From contig JAQXYZ010000080.1 in assembly GCA_029226935.1 (NCBI GenBank), positions 1 to 64,000 on the forward strand: a stretch of 64,000 bases of DNA, given 5' to 3'. This stretch comes from Bacillota bacterium (GTDB lineage Bacteria; Bacillota; Clostridia; Lachnospirales; Lachnospiraceae). The notes below the pieces were generated by a model. It ran no database searches. It worked only from the letters and a program-made list of their open reading frames with translations, and was not told the DNA's origin. A program made the position numbers and the translations under genes. Of the stretch, positions 8,609 to 18,938 are shown one piece after another (positions within the stretch are counted from its first letter, which is position 1; each line of letters starts with the position of its first letter).

Positions 8609-10435
8609 ATGAAACGGAATAGTGAAATGGATAAATTAGTCATAAAAGACAGATTATGTAAACTGAGAACAGAAATGAAAGCGGCTGGGATTGACTGTTA
8701 TCTGATACCTACATCAGATTTTCATGACAGTGAATATGTCAGCAGCTTTTTTATGGTAAGAAATTATTTCAGCGGTTTTAGCGGTTCAGCGGGGACGCTT
8801 GTGGTAACCGGGGAGGACGCTGCACTTTTTACTGACGGCAGATATTTTATTCAGGCTGAGCAGGAACTTATGGGGACAGGAATCCGGCTGATGAAGATGG
8901 GAGAGCCTGATGTGCCCACTTTAAAACAGTATCTGGAGCAGCAGCTTGGTCAGGAAGAATGCCTTGGATTTGACGGCAGAGTGGTAAGGGCAGATGATGC
9001 GGCACAATATGAGGAAATTGTGCAAAAGAAACAGGGGCATATGTGCTGGGAGAGGGATTTGGCAGAAAAAATCTGGCTGGACCGTCCGGCGCTGGTGCAT
9101 CATCCGGTGTTCAGGCTTGCAGACTGTTACAGTGGTGAAGGTGCAGATTCTAAAATTGCAAGATTAAGAGAAAGAATGAAGTCAGAGGATGCAGATGTGC
9201 ATATCCTGACATCTCTTGATGATATTGCGTGGTTATTAAACATCAGGGGAAATGATGTGGAAAGTTGTCCGGTGGTACTTGCTTTTTGCATCATTACCAT
9301 GGAGCAGGTGTTACTTTTTGCAGATGTAAGGGAGCAGTCACCATGGAACCGGGAAAACCGCCGGTATTTGCAGGAAATGGGAGTGACGCTTCTTTTTTAT
9401 GAGGATTTCTATGGGCAGATTGCCGGGTATCACGGAAAAAGGATTCTGCTTTGCAGGGCAAGAATCAGCTGCAGACTTGGTAAGGAACTTCCTGAGGATG
9501 CACAGATTATTGACAGACCCAATCCAACTTCACTGATGAAAGCGGTCAAAAACCGGACAGAAATGGAGAACCTGCGAATCGCCCATTTGAAGGACGGAAT
9601 TGCAGTCACAAGGTTTATGTACTGGCTGAAACAGAATGTGGGCAAAATATCAATGACTGAAATCAGTGCCGCAGAATATCTTGAAAAGTTAAGGAGAAAG
9701 GCGGAGGACTTTATAGAGCCGAGCTTTGAAACCATCTGTGCTTATGGGGCAAACGGAGCCATTATTCATTACAGTGCTTCTGAGGAAAGCTGTGAGGAAA
9801 TTAAGCCGGAGGGGCTTCTTATGGTGGACAGCGGAGGACACTATCTGCAGGGGACCACAGATGTGACAAGGACCTTTGTGACCGGCCCTTTAAGTGATGA
9901 AATGAAAAAGCATTTTACCTTGGTACTTCGTGCAATGTTAAACTTGAGAGCGACAAGCTTTCTATACGGATGCCGTGGAGTAAATCTGGATATCAGGGCG
10001 AGAGAGGTGCTCTGGGAACAGGGATTTGATTACAAACACGGAACAGGACATGGTGTGGGGTATCTTCTGAATGTACATGAGGGACCCAACAGCTTCAGGT
10101 GGAAGCTTATGCCGGATTATGAGGACAATGCGGTGCTGGAGGAAGGGATGGTTACCACCGATGAGCCGGGAATATATATAGAAGGAAGCCACGGCATCCG
10201 AATTGAAAATGAGCTTCTTTGCAGAAAGGGGATAAAGAACGATTATGGGCAGTTCATGTATTTTGAGGATCTGACCTGTGTCCCCATAGATTTGGATGGG
10301 GTAGATGCTTCCCTCCTTGGTGAAACAGACAGAAAGCGTCTCAATGCCTACCATCAGGAGGTTTTTGAACGTCTTGCACCCTATTTTCAGGGGGATGAAC
10401 TCATTTGGCTTAGACATGCTACCAGAGAAATTTAG
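8609..10435 (+). CDS. Xaa-Pro aminopeptidase (M24 family, long three-domain type)
   Basis: 608 residues. Two N-terminal creatinase-like domains (about 1-310) are followed by the pita-bread M24 domain. Metal ligands are visible: the two aspartates in VDSGGHYLQGTTDVTRTF, the histidine in GTGHGVGY, and glutamates in TTDEPGIYIEG and GIRIENEL. It removes N-terminal residues preceding proline using two divalent metals in the cytoplasm. The start at 8609 follows AAGGA by 5 bases; an ATG at 8627 is an alternative. The HAD gene starts 15 bases after the stop. Confidence 0.92.
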   Translation: MKRNSEMDKLVIKDRLCKLRTEMKAAGIDCYLIPTSDFHDSEYVSSFFMVRNYFSGFSGSAGTLVVTGEDAALFTDGRYFIQAEQELMGTGIRLMKMGEPDVPTLKQYLEQQLGQEECLGFDGRVVRADDAAQYEEIVQKKQGHMCWERDLAEKIWLDRPALVHHPVFRLADCYSGEGADSKIARLRERMKSEDADVHILTSLDDIAWLLNIRGNDVESCPVVLAFCIITMEQVLLFADVREQSPWNRENRRYLQEMGVTLLFYEDFYGQIAGYHGKRILLCRARISCRLGKELPEDAQIIDRPNPTSLMKAVKNRTEMENLRIAHLKDGIAVTRFMYWLKQNVGKISMTEISAAEYLEKLRRKAEDFIEPSFETICAYGANGAIIHYSASEESCEEIKPEGLLMVDSGGHYLQGTTDVTRTFVTGPLSDEMKKHFTLVLRAMLNLRATSFLYGCRGVNLDIRAREVLWEQGFDYKHGTGHGVGYLLNVHEGPNSFRWKLMPDYEDNAVLEEGMVTTDEPGIYIEGSHGIRIENELLCRKGIKNDYGQFMYFEDLTCVPIDLDGVDASLLGETDRKRLNAYHQEVFERLAPYFQGDELIWLRHATREI

Positions 10436-10450
10436 GAAAAGGGGAACTAT

Positions 10451-11260
10451 ATGATACCGGAAATTAATGCAGATGAAAAAGGAGTTTTAAAGGGAATTAC
10501 CTGTTTTGCACTGGATATGGACGGAACCGTCTATCTGGGGGAGAAGTGGATTGATGGGGCAAAGGAATTTCTAAGCGCAGTGGAGAAAGCAGGAAAGCAG
10601 TACATTTTTTTGACGAACAATTCTTCCAAAAATCCGCAGGCATATGTGGAAAAACTTGGAAGAATGGGACTTAAGATAGAAACTGACAGAATTGTCACAT
10701 CCGGTCAGGCAACCATAGCCTACCTGAAAAAGAACTTTCCGGGAAAGCGAGTGTATCTTTTGGGAAATGAGCTGCTTAAGGAGGAATTTAGGGAGGAAGG
10801 GATTTTGCTGGATGAAGCAGAACCGGAAGTGGCGGTGGTTGGTTTTGACACTACCCTAAACTATGAGAAGATGTGCAGAATCTGTGATCTGGTAAGAGAC
10901 GGGCTTCCTTACATCTCCACGCATCCTGATTACAACTGCCCTACGGAAACCGGCTTTATCCCGGATGCGGGAGCCATTCATGCGTTTATCCATGCCTCTG
11001 CTTTCCGACATCCTGATCACATTATCGGAAAACCAAACGGAGATATCATGGATTATCTGGCAGAGCGGGCGGGGGTGCCGAAAGCGCAGACAGCAATGGT
11101 TGGAGACCGCCTGTACACAGATGTGGCAGCAGGCGTTAATAACGGTTACACCGGAATACTGGTACTCAGTGGGGAAGCGGGAATAGAAGATGTGGAAGAT
11201 TCGCAGATTAAACCACATCTGATTTTTGATTCCGTGAAGGAAATGATTCCTTACTTATAA
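10451..11260 (+). CDS. HAD-IIA family sugar-phosphatase (NagD-like)
   Basis: 269 residues. HAD motif I is LDMDGTVYLG, motif II LTNNSSK, the lysine of motif III sits in IIGKPNG and motif IV is GDRLYTDVAAG. The NagD-type C2 cap lies between motifs II and III. These enzymes dephosphorylate small phospho-metabolites such as nucleotides and sugar phosphates; the substrate here is unknown. It probably shares a transcript with the aminopeptidase. Confidence 0.9.
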   Translation: MIPEINADEKGVLKGITCFALDMDGTVYLGEKWIDGAKEFLSAVEKAGKQYIFLTNNSSKNPQAYVEKLGRMGLKIETDRIVTSGQATIAYLKKNFPGKRVYLLGNELLKEEFREEGILLDEAEPEVAVVGFDTTLNYEKMCRICDLVRDGLPYISTHPDYNCPTETGFIPDAGAIHAFIHASAFRHPDHIIGKPNGDIMDYLAERAGVPKAQTAMVGDRLYTDVAAGVNNGYTGILVLSGEAGIEDVEDSQIKPHLIFDSVKEMIPYL

Positions 11261-11291
11261 ATAGACTATCGGTTTACATAATAGGAGCATT

Positions 11292-14200
11292 ATGGGATTA
11301 CAATTTTATTTTGGCGGTTCAGGCGCGGGAAAGAGCAGACAACTTCATACCGATATCACTACATGGGCGAAAAGGGAGCCGGAAAGAAATTTTCTGTTTT
11401 TGGTGCCTGATCAGTTTACAATGCAGACGCAGGTGGATCTGGTCAATGCCAGTGACTGTGGCGGCATTATGAATATCGATGTGCTCAGCTTTGGACGTCT
11501 TGCACACCGCATTTTTGAGGAGACCGGGTATGGGGATAAGCCGGTGCTGGATGATACCGGAAAGAGTCTGGTGCTCCGCAGGGTGGCAGCATCTCTTAAA
11601 GAGAAAATGCCTGTGATTGGCGGGAATCTGAATAAGCTGGGTTACATTCATGAGGTTAAGTCGGCAATTTCCGAATTTAAGCAATATGGTCTTCGAACCA
11701 GTGAGGTAGGACAGCTTGCTGAATTTGCCAGGGGGAGGGGAGCACTCCACTATAAGCTTAAGGATTTAGAGGTAATTTATCATGGGTTTAATGATTACAT
11801 AAGGGATCGCTTTATTACCACAGAAGAGACACTGGAGCTTTTGACTGAAGCGGTGGAAAAATCCGGGATTATCAGAGGCAGTGTCATAGTGTTTGACGGT
11901 TTTACCGGCTTTACTCCGATCCAATACCGGCTGATTCAGAAACTATTGACACTGACTGAAAGAGTCATCATTTCCATAACAATTGATATAAAAGAAGATC
12001 CCTTCAAAATCGGTGGCGAGCAGGAGCTTTTTTACCTGAGCAAAAAAACAGTGGGAGATCTGTGCCGTCTGGCAGAAGAAGCAAAAATAGAAAGAACAGA
12101 TGATATTTTTATTCGAAACGACCCATTGCCCAGATTTCAGGGCAATCAGGAAATGGCACATTTAGAAAAGCAGCTGTTTCGCTATCCCATTGAGCCTTTT
12201 GGGGAGATGAAAAACGGCAGTATTTTTTTATGGGAAAGCCCGAATCCGGCAAGAGAGGTGCGGCAGGTCTGCATTCAAATCAAAAAGCTGGTTTTGGAGG
12301 AAGGCTACAGCTATCGCGATATTGCGGTGGTAACAGGTGATTTGGAAACCTATGGAGACTATTTTGAACGGGAAGCGCTGGTTTATGATATTCCCGTTTT
12401 TATGGACCGGACCAGGGGATTGCTGCTGAATCCTTTCATTGAGTATATCAGAAGTGCGCTCAAGATGGTTTTGAACAATTTTTCCTATGAAACGGTGTTT
12501 CATTATCTGCGGTGCGGCTTAAGCGGTTTTACACCCGAAGAAATTGACCCCTTAGAAAACTATGTGCTTGCTTTTGGAATCAGGGGCAGGAAGAAGTGGA
12601 GTCAGGCTTTTGTCAGAAAGAATGATCAGGAGCCGGAATTTCTTGTCCGGCTGAACGAAGTAAGAGAACGGCTGATGGAGCAGATTTCTCCTCTTCTTGA
12701 GAAGAAAGAAACGGTGGAAGAACTGGTAAGAATGCTGTACGAATTTATTGTTGCCGGAAAGATTCAGGAAAAGCTGGCAGGTTATGAAGAGTATTTTCGT
12801 GAAAACAGCGAACCGGAGCGTGCCAGAGAGTATGCACAGATCTATCGGCTGGTCATGGAATTGCTGGAGCAGATCATTGCACTTCTTAAGGATGAGCCGA
12901 TGACCCTGCAGGAGTTTGCGGATATTCTGGATGCAGGCTTTGGCGAGATAGAGGTTGGCATTATTCCCGGAAGCGTTGACAGAATCGTAGTGGGGGATAT
13001 GGAGCGCAGCCGTTTAAAACAGGTTAAAGTCCTGTTTTTCTTGGGAATTAACGATGGAAATATACCAAGAAGCGGAGCCAAAGGCGGGATTATTTCCGAC
13101 ATCGACAGAGAATTCCTGCAGCAATCGGGCTTTGAACTTGCACCTACCCCAAGGCAGCAGATGTATATACAAAGATTATATCTGTATATGAACATGACCA
13201 AACCGTCCCACCGTCTGTATCTTTCTTATGCAAGGATGAACAGCCAGGGGAAGAGCATTCGTCCCTCTTACCTGATTGACACAATAAAAAAGCTTTTTCC
13301 TGAAATAAAACTTGAAAGAACAGATGTTATTAAAGATCCTGTGGGTCAGATGATAGGCAAAAAAGACGGCTTGTCCCTTTTGGCGGAGGGACTTCGCGAT
13401 TATGCGGTTGGAAGAGAGGGGGATTTAAGCCGGCAGGAGCTTTGTGCGCTTTATCAGCTTTATGCAGAGGACGAAAGCTATAAGGATTATGCGGTAAAGC
13501 TGACAGATGCAGCTTTTTCATGGTATCAGCACAAGCCTCTTGCAAAGGCGGTGGCAAGGGCATTGTACGGAAGCATGCTGGAAAACAGTGTCAGTCGTTT
13601 GGAAAAGTATGCTGCCTGTGCTTATGCACATTTCCTGCAATATGGTCTTTCGCTGAAAGAGCGGGAAGAATTCAGCTTTGAGCAGGTGGATTTAGGCAAT
13701 ATTTTTCATGAAGTGCTGGAAGTGTTTGCAGGAAAACTTTCAAAAAATCACTATACATGGTTTGATTTCCCACAGGAGGAAGGGGATCGGCTCCTGAAAG
13801 AGGCCTTGGATGAGTGCGCCATTACCTATGGAGAAACGGTTCTTTACAGTAACGCGCGTTATGAATATATGACAGAACGGATATACCGTATTTTGAAGCG
13901 GACCATACGGACGCTGAAGGCGCAGCTTCAGGGAGGTAGTTTCGTTCCTGCTTCTTTTGAAATGTCTTTTTCAAGAGTGGAAGATTTAGATTCAGTCAAC
14001 ATTGCTCTGTCAGAAGGGGAAAGAATGCGCCTGAAAGGTCGGATCGACAGGATTGATACCTATGAGGATGAGGAGCATGTTTATGTGAAGGTCATTGATT
14101 TTAAATCGGGGAACCGAAAGTTTGATCTGGCAGCGATGTATTATGGGCTGCAGCTACAGCTGGTAGTTTATATGAATGTAGCTTGTGAAGCGGAGCAGAA

Positions 14201-14717
14201 AAAGCACCGGGATAAGGAAATTGTTCCTGCGGCGCTTCTCTATTATCATGTGGATGATCCTTTAGTCAGGACAGAGGAGGCATTGACCCCGGAAGAAATC
14301 AACCGGGAAATTCTAAAAGAGCTTCGAACTACAGGGCTTGTCCGTGGGGAGGAAAAGGTAGTCAGCCTTTTGGATAAGAATTTTACCGACAAATCGCTGA
14401 TTGTCCCGGTAGAACGAAAAAAGGACGGAAGTTTTTCGGTAAGGTCCAGTGTGATTGCAAAAGAAGATTATGAGGTGGTTTCCGAATTTGTAAATCATAA
14501 GATCAAACAGTTTGGAAGAGAAATCCTTGAGGGGAATATTGAAGTCAATCCCTGCCGGCAGGGGGGAAGGGATTCCTGCGCCTACTGTGCTTATAAGGGA
14601 GTATGCGAATTTGAGGAAAAGCTTCCCGGATATGAAGTGCGTATATTGGGAGGATACCCCGAAGAGGAACTGCTTGAAAAGATGAGAGAAGAAATTTCTA
14701 AGGAAGGAAACAGATAA
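11292..14717 (+). CDS. addB: ATP-dependent nuclease subunit B
   Basis: 1141 residues. An N-terminal P-loop FGGSGAGKS lies near residues 8-16. The iron-sulfur nuclease signature of AddB is present: Cys776, then Cys1096, Cys1099 and Cys1105 near the C-terminus (SCAYCAYKGVC), with the nuclease DFKSGN motif between. AddAB resects double-strand breaks and loads RecA, replacing RecBCD in Firmicutes. The last base of the stop codon is the first base of the addA start codon. Confidence 0.95.
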   Translation: MGLQFYFGGSGAGKSRQLHTDITTWAKREPERNFLFLVPDQFTMQTQVDLVNASDCGGIMNIDVLSFGRLAHRIFEETGYGDKPVLDDTGKSLVLRRVAASLKEKMPVIGGNLNKLGYIHEVKSAISEFKQYGLRTSEVGQLAEFARGRGALHYKLKDLEVIYHGFNDYIRDRFITTEETLELLTEAVEKSGIIRGSVIVFDGFTGFTPIQYRLIQKLLTLTERVIISITIDIKEDPFKIGGEQELFYLSKKTVGDLCRLAEEAKIERTDDIFIRNDPLPRFQGNQEMAHLEKQLFRYPIEPFGEMKNGSIFLWESPNPAREVRQVCIQIKKLVLEEGYSYRDIAVVTGDLETYGDYFEREALVYDIPVFMDRTRGLLLNPFIEYIRSALKMVLNNFSYETVFHYLRCGLSGFTPEEIDPLENYVLAFGIRGRKKWSQAFVRKNDQEPEFLVRLNEVRERLMEQISPLLEKKETVEELVRMLYEFIVAGKIQEKLAGYEEYFRENSEPERAREYAQIYRLVMELLEQIIALLKDEPMTLQEFADILDAGFGEIEVGIIPGSVDRIVVGDMERSRLKQVKVLFFLGINDGNIPRSGAKGGIISDIDREFLQQSGFELAPTPRQQMYIQRLYLYMNMTKPSHRLYLSYARMNSQGKSIRPSYLIDTIKKLFPEIKLERTDVIKDPVGQMIGKKDGLSLLAEGLRDYAVGREGDLSRQELCALYQLYAEDESYKDYAVKLTDAAFSWYQHKPLAKAVARALYGSMLENSVSRLEKYAACAYAHFLQYGLSLKEREEFSFEQVDLGNIFHEVLEVFAGKLSKNHYTWFDFPQEEGDRLLKEALDECAITYGETVLYSNARYEYMTERIYRILKRTIRTLKAQLQGGSFVPASFEMSFSRVEDLDSVNIALSEGERMRLKGRIDRIDTYEDEEHVYVKVIDFKSGNRKFDLAAMYYGLQLQLVVYMNVACEAEQKKHRDKEIVPAALLYYHVDDPLVRTEEALTPEEINREILKELRTTGLVRGEEKVVSLLDKNFTDKSLIVPVERKKDGSFSVRSSVIAKEDYEVVSEFVNHKIKQFGREILEGNIEVNPCRQGGRDSCAYCAYKGVCEFEEKLPGYEVRILGGYPEEELLEKMREEISKEGNR

Positions 14718-17700
14718 TGGCAGTTGTATTTACACCCGAACAACAGAAGGTAATTGAATTAAGAAACAGAAACATTCTGGTTTCTGCTGCCGCAGGCTCA
14801 GGAAAAACCGCTGTGCTGGTGGAGCGTATTGTGGGGATGATTACGGACGAAACTCATCCGGTAGATATTGATCGTCTTCTGGTGGTGACTTTTACGAATG
14901 CGGCTGCAGCAGAGATGCGGGAGAGGATCAGCCTTGCTATCGGTAAGAGACTGGAGCAGCAGCCGGGAAATGTACATTTGCAGAAACAGGCTTCCCTTCT
15001 TCACAATGCACAGATTACCACGATTGACAGCTTCTGCCTGTTTATTATCAGGAATAACTTCAATGAAATTGGTCTTGATCCGGGCTTTCGGGTGGCGGAT
15101 GAAGGGGAATTAAAGCTCCTAAAGCAGGATGTGATGACAGAGCTTTTGGAGGAACAGTACCAGGAGGGGGCAAAAGCATTTACCGACTGTGTGGAATACT
15201 TTACAGGAGGCAGTAATGACAAGCTTCTTGAGGAATATATAGGGAAATTATATGAGTTTTCCATGAGCTGTCCATGGCCGGAAGACTGGATAAGTCAATG
15301 CATGGAGGATTATAAAATAACAACCGTAAGCGAACTTGAAAAAACGGAATGGTGCAGATATCTGGTAACATATATCGGAACGATTGTTCATGAATGTGTT
15401 AGTGATATGGATCTGGCACTCAAAATTTGTGAAAGACCTGACGGTCCTTATATGTATGGGCAGCTGCTTGAGGCAGAAAGAAAGATGCTCAGCGCTCTTT
15501 CGCATCAGGACTCCCTTCAGAAATACTATGAAGCCTTTGAGAAGATCAGTTTTGGAAGGCTGCCATCTAAGAAGGACGATTCTGTAAATCCTCTTTGCAG
15601 GGAGAAAGTACAGCAAATCCGAAAGCAAATGAAAAAACAGCTGGAGGATATCAGAAATGCCTTTTTGATTCTTTCGCCGGAGCAGGTGGTAGAGCGGGTG
15701 AAAATGGCAGCAGGCGCTGTGGAGGAGCTTTTGAAGCTTATACTGATTTATAAGGAAAAACTGGATGAGAGAAAGCGTAAGGAAAATATTATCGACTTTC
15801 ACGATATGGAGCACTTTGCGTTACAGATTCTGATCAGGAAGGATGAAAACGGCAACCATGTGCCGTCTCCGGCAGCCAGGGAATACAGGCAGCATTTTTA
15901 TGAAATTCTGATTGATGAGTATCAGGACAGCAATCTGGTACAGGAGCTTTTACTTAGCAGTATTTCAGGTGAGGAGGAAGGAAATTATAACCGGTTTATG
16001 GTGGGGGATGTAAAGCAGAGTATTTACAAGTTCCGCTTGGCACGTCCGGAGCTTTTTATTGAAAAATACAACTGTTATTCTACGGAAGATTCCATTTGCC
16101 AGAGGATTAATCTGCATAAAAACTTCCGAAGTCGTCCCCAGGTGCTTGAGAGTGTGAATGCGCTTTTCTTCCGGCTCATGGGAAATGCACTGGGAGGAGT
16201 GGAATATGATCAGGAGGCTGCCTTGTATCCGGGTGCGTCCTACCCGGAAGGACAGAGCTCCTCCTTCGATACAGAATATATGATTGTGGGCAAAAACGAA
16301 AACTCCAGACTTACGGTGCGGGAACAGGAAGCAGTGGCAATTGCGGGAAAAATCAGAGAACTGTACGGGAGCTTTCAGGTAACAGATAAGGAAACAGGGC
16401 TTCTTCGCCCGGTCAGATATAGTGACATGGTCATTCTCCTGCGGACCACAAGCGGATGGGCGGAAGAATTCAGAAGCGTTCTGGAAGAAGAGGGGATTCC
16501 GGCCTATGTGTCTTCGCGTACGGGCTATTTTCAGGCAACAGAGATCAAGGTGCTTTTGCAGTTCCTTCATGTGATTGACAATCCGCTACAGGACATCCCG
16601 CTTTACGGAACCATGCAGTCTTTCTTTGGAGGCTTTACGAAGGAAGAAATTGCACAAATCCGCAGTAAGGATAAAAAGATTTCCCTATATCAGCTTCTGA
16701 CAGATTATCAGGGACCGTTAATGGAGCGGATACAGGAGTTTCTGGGACGCTTGAACGGCTACAGACGTAAAACCACCTATATGCCCATTCACAAGCTGAT
16801 ACAGCAGATACTGTGGGATACAGGATATCTGGACTATGTGACTGCAAGACCCGGTGGGGAACAGCGAAGGGCAAATGTGGAAATGCTTTTGACCCGTGCA
16901 GCGGAATTTGAGAGAACCAGTTATTACGGACTGTTTCATTTTTTAAGGTATATGGAACAGTTGGAGAAATACGAGGTGGATTACGGAGAAGCGGATGTTT
17001 GTGATGAAAATGCGGATGTGGTGCGTATTATGAGCATTCACAAGAGCAAAGGTCTGGAATTTCCGGTGTGCTTTGTGGCAGGGCTTTCCAAGAAATTTAA
17101 CATGCAGGATGCCGGTGGAAGGCTGATTGCGGATATTGATCTGGGTGTGGGTGTGGACTACATTGACAGTATTTTAAGAGTGCAAAGCCGTACCCTTAAA
17201 AAAAATGCGGTGGCATTGAAGATGAAGCTGGATGCGCTGGGGGAGGAGATGCGCATTCTCTATGTGGCTATGACCAGAGCAAAGGAAAAACTGATTCTGA
17301 CGGCTGTAACTCCTGATATTGAGAAGTTCAGAACACAGATGGAGTGCCAACGGGAATTTCAGAAGGAGCAGCAGGAAAAGGTGGCATTTTCTGTGTTGGC
17401 GGATGCCTCCTGCTATCTGGATTTCCTAATTCCGTGTCTGGAGGAATGTGCCAAACACATACAGCTGATCAGCCCTGAAGAAATTCTGGCAGGAGATATC
17501 CGGAATGCTGCCATAGAAATTGACCGGAAACAGAAGCTTCTACTCCGCGCAAAGGAAATAAAAGAAATGACCGGAAAAGATAATGAATTTATGACAAAAA
17601 TGTCAGAAAAGTTTAACAGAACTTATCCTTTTCAGTATCTTTCCAATCTGTTTGTGAAAACTACCGTGTCGGAACTAAAGAAAAAAGCAATGCACGGTTT

Positions 17701-18349
17701 ACCTGAACGGTCAATTGACGAAGATGCGGCTTTTACGCAGCCTCTGTTTGAAGAACCGGAGGTAGTTCCCTATATCCCTTCTTTTATCAGCAGCAGGGAA
17801 GGAATATCAGGAACCGACCGGGGAAGCGCCTACCATAAAGTAATGGAACTGCTGGACTTTGTTTCCATTCAAAGAAAGACAAAAGAAGGCAGCACTGCTA
17901 TTGCTGAAGAAGTAAAATGCCAGTTGGATTTCTTTGTAAAGGAAGGGCTTCTTGGCAGCCAGTGGAGGGAAAGCATTGCGATCCCCAAAATCGTAACCTT
18001 TTTACAGAGCAGACTGGCAGAGAGAATGTCACAGGCGGCGGCAAAAGGAATGCTCAGAAGGGAGCAGCCCTTTGTGCTGGGACTTAAGGCAGACAGGCTG
18101 GGAAAGGAATTTCCGGACAGCGAACAGGTGCTGATTCAAGGCATAATCGATGTATTTTTTGAGGAGGAGGGAAGCATCATAGTTGCGGATTACAAAACGG
18201 ATGCGGTAAAAACGTCGGAAGAATTGGTAAAGCGGTATCAGGTACAGCTGGATTATTATGGGGAAGCGCTTATGAGGCTGACCGGAAAAAATGTAAGTGA
18301 AAAAATAATATATTCTTTTGCACTGGGCAGAGAGATTGTGTTATACTAG
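14717..18349 (+). CDS. addA: ATP-dependent helicase/nuclease subunit A
   Basis: 1210 residues. UvrD-like SF1 helicase with Walker A SAAAGSGKTA (about 23-32), Walker B in LIDEYQD, motif III GDVKQSIYKFR, IMSIHKSKGLEFPVCF and LYVAMTRAKEK. The C-terminal RecB-type nuclease holds ADYKTDAV (Asp1158, Lys1160). It provides the 3'-5' helicase and one nuclease of the AddAB break-resection complex. It overlaps addB by one base, so both are one transcript. Confidence 0.96.
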   Translation: MAVVFTPEQQKVIELRNRNILVSAAAGSGKTAVLVERIVGMITDETHPVDIDRLLVVTFTNAAAAEMRERISLAIGKRLEQQPGNVHLQKQASLLHNAQITTIDSFCLFIIRNNFNEIGLDPGFRVADEGELKLLKQDVMTELLEEQYQEGAKAFTDCVEYFTGGSNDKLLEEYIGKLYEFSMSCPWPEDWISQCMEDYKITTVSELEKTEWCRYLVTYIGTIVHECVSDMDLALKICERPDGPYMYGQLLEAERKMLSALSHQDSLQKYYEAFEKISFGRLPSKKDDSVNPLCREKVQQIRKQMKKQLEDIRNAFLILSPEQVVERVKMAAGAVEELLKLILIYKEKLDERKRKENIIDFHDMEHFALQILIRKDENGNHVPSPAAREYRQHFYEILIDEYQDSNLVQELLLSSISGEEEGNYNRFMVGDVKQSIYKFRLARPELFIEKYNCYSTEDSICQRINLHKNFRSRPQVLESVNALFFRLMGNALGGVEYDQEAALYPGASYPEGQSSSFDTEYMIVGKNENSRLTVREQEAVAIAGKIRELYGSFQVTDKETGLLRPVRYSDMVILLRTTSGWAEEFRSVLEEEGIPAYVSSRTGYFQATEIKVLLQFLHVIDNPLQDIPLYGTMQSFFGGFTKEEIAQIRSKDKKISLYQLLTDYQGPLMERIQEFLGRLNGYRRKTTYMPIHKLIQQILWDTGYLDYVTARPGGEQRRANVEMLLTRAAEFERTSYYGLFHFLRYMEQLEKYEVDYGEADVCDENADVVRIMSIHKSKGLEFPVCFVAGLSKKFNMQDAGGRLIADIDLGVGVDYIDSILRVQSRTLKKNAVALKMKLDALGEEMRILYVAMTRAKEKLILTAVTPDIEKFRTQMECQREFQKEQQEKVAFSVLADASCYLDFLIPCLEECAKHIQLISPEEILAGDIRNAAIEIDRKQKLLLRAKEIKEMTGKDNEFMTKMSEKFNRTYPFQYLSNLFVKTTVSELKKKAMHGLPERSIDEDAAFTQPLFEEPEVVPYIPSFISSREGISGTDRGSAYHKVMELLDFVSIQRKTKEGSTAIAEEVKCQLDFFVKEGLLGSQWRESIAIPKIVTFLQSRLAERMSQAAAKGMLRREQPFVLGLKADRLGKEFPDSEQVLIQGIIDVFFEEEGSIIVADYKTDAVKTSEELVKRYQVQLDYYGEALMRLTGKNVSEKIIYSFALGREIVLY

Positions 18350-18381
18350 TTGCGAAAATACATATGAGGAGGATTTTAATC

Positions 18382-18936
18382 ATGAAGCTTAAATTTGGTA
18401 TTAAAGAAGTGGTTGCAATCGGTATTGGAACAGCATTGTTTGTTGCACTTACAGAGATTCAGATCCCAACGCCTATTCCGAATACTTATCTGCAGCCCCG
18501 TATGGCAATCCTGGCATTTCTGGCAGCCGTGTTCGGCCCTATCGTTGGCGGTGTTGTAGGACTTTTAGGACATGCGTTGGGAGATGCAATGTTCTATGGA
18601 AGCGTATGGTGGAGCTGGGTATTCCCTGAGGCAGTAGTGGGAATTGGCATTGGCGTATTTGCTTCTAAATTTGCTGTAAAAGAGGGCGGATTTGGAAATA
18701 CTAAGACCATTGTACTGTTTAATGTGGTTCAGGTAATTGCCAATGCAGTCGCATGGATTCTGGTAGCACCTGTTCTTGATATCCTGATTTATGCAGAACC
18801 TGCCAATAAGGTATTTATACAGGGAGTATGGGCATTTGCAGGAAATATTATCATTATTGGTGTTTTAGGAACACTGCTTTGCGCAGGATATTCAGCAATC
18901 GGCGCTAAATCATCCAGTTTAAGTAAAGAGGATTAA
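18382..18936 (+). CDS. ECF transporter S component (UPF0397 type)
   Basis: 184 residues with about five or six membrane segments. GIPNT-like PIPNTYLQPR and GHALGDAMFYGSVWWSW match the UPF0397 family, often labelled riboflavin-type ECF S component; related MtsT proteins have been predicted to move methionine-related compounds. It starts at ATG 18382 after GAGGAGGA. The dedicated ATPase (18939) and T component (20656) follow directly, making this a self-contained importer. Its place before a LysR gene and met/cys genes makes a sulfur compound a fair guess, but the ligand is not shown by the sequence. Confidence 0.8.
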   Translation: MKLKFGIKEVVAIGIGTALFVALTEIQIPTPIPNTYLQPRMAILAFLAAVFGPIVGGVVGLLGHALGDAMFYGSVWWSWVFPEAVVGIGIGVFASKFAVKEGGFGNTKTIVLFNVVQVIANAVAWILVAPVLDILIYAEPANKVFIQGVWAFAGNIIIIGVLGTLLCAGYSAIGAKSSSLSKED

Positions 18937-18938
18937 TC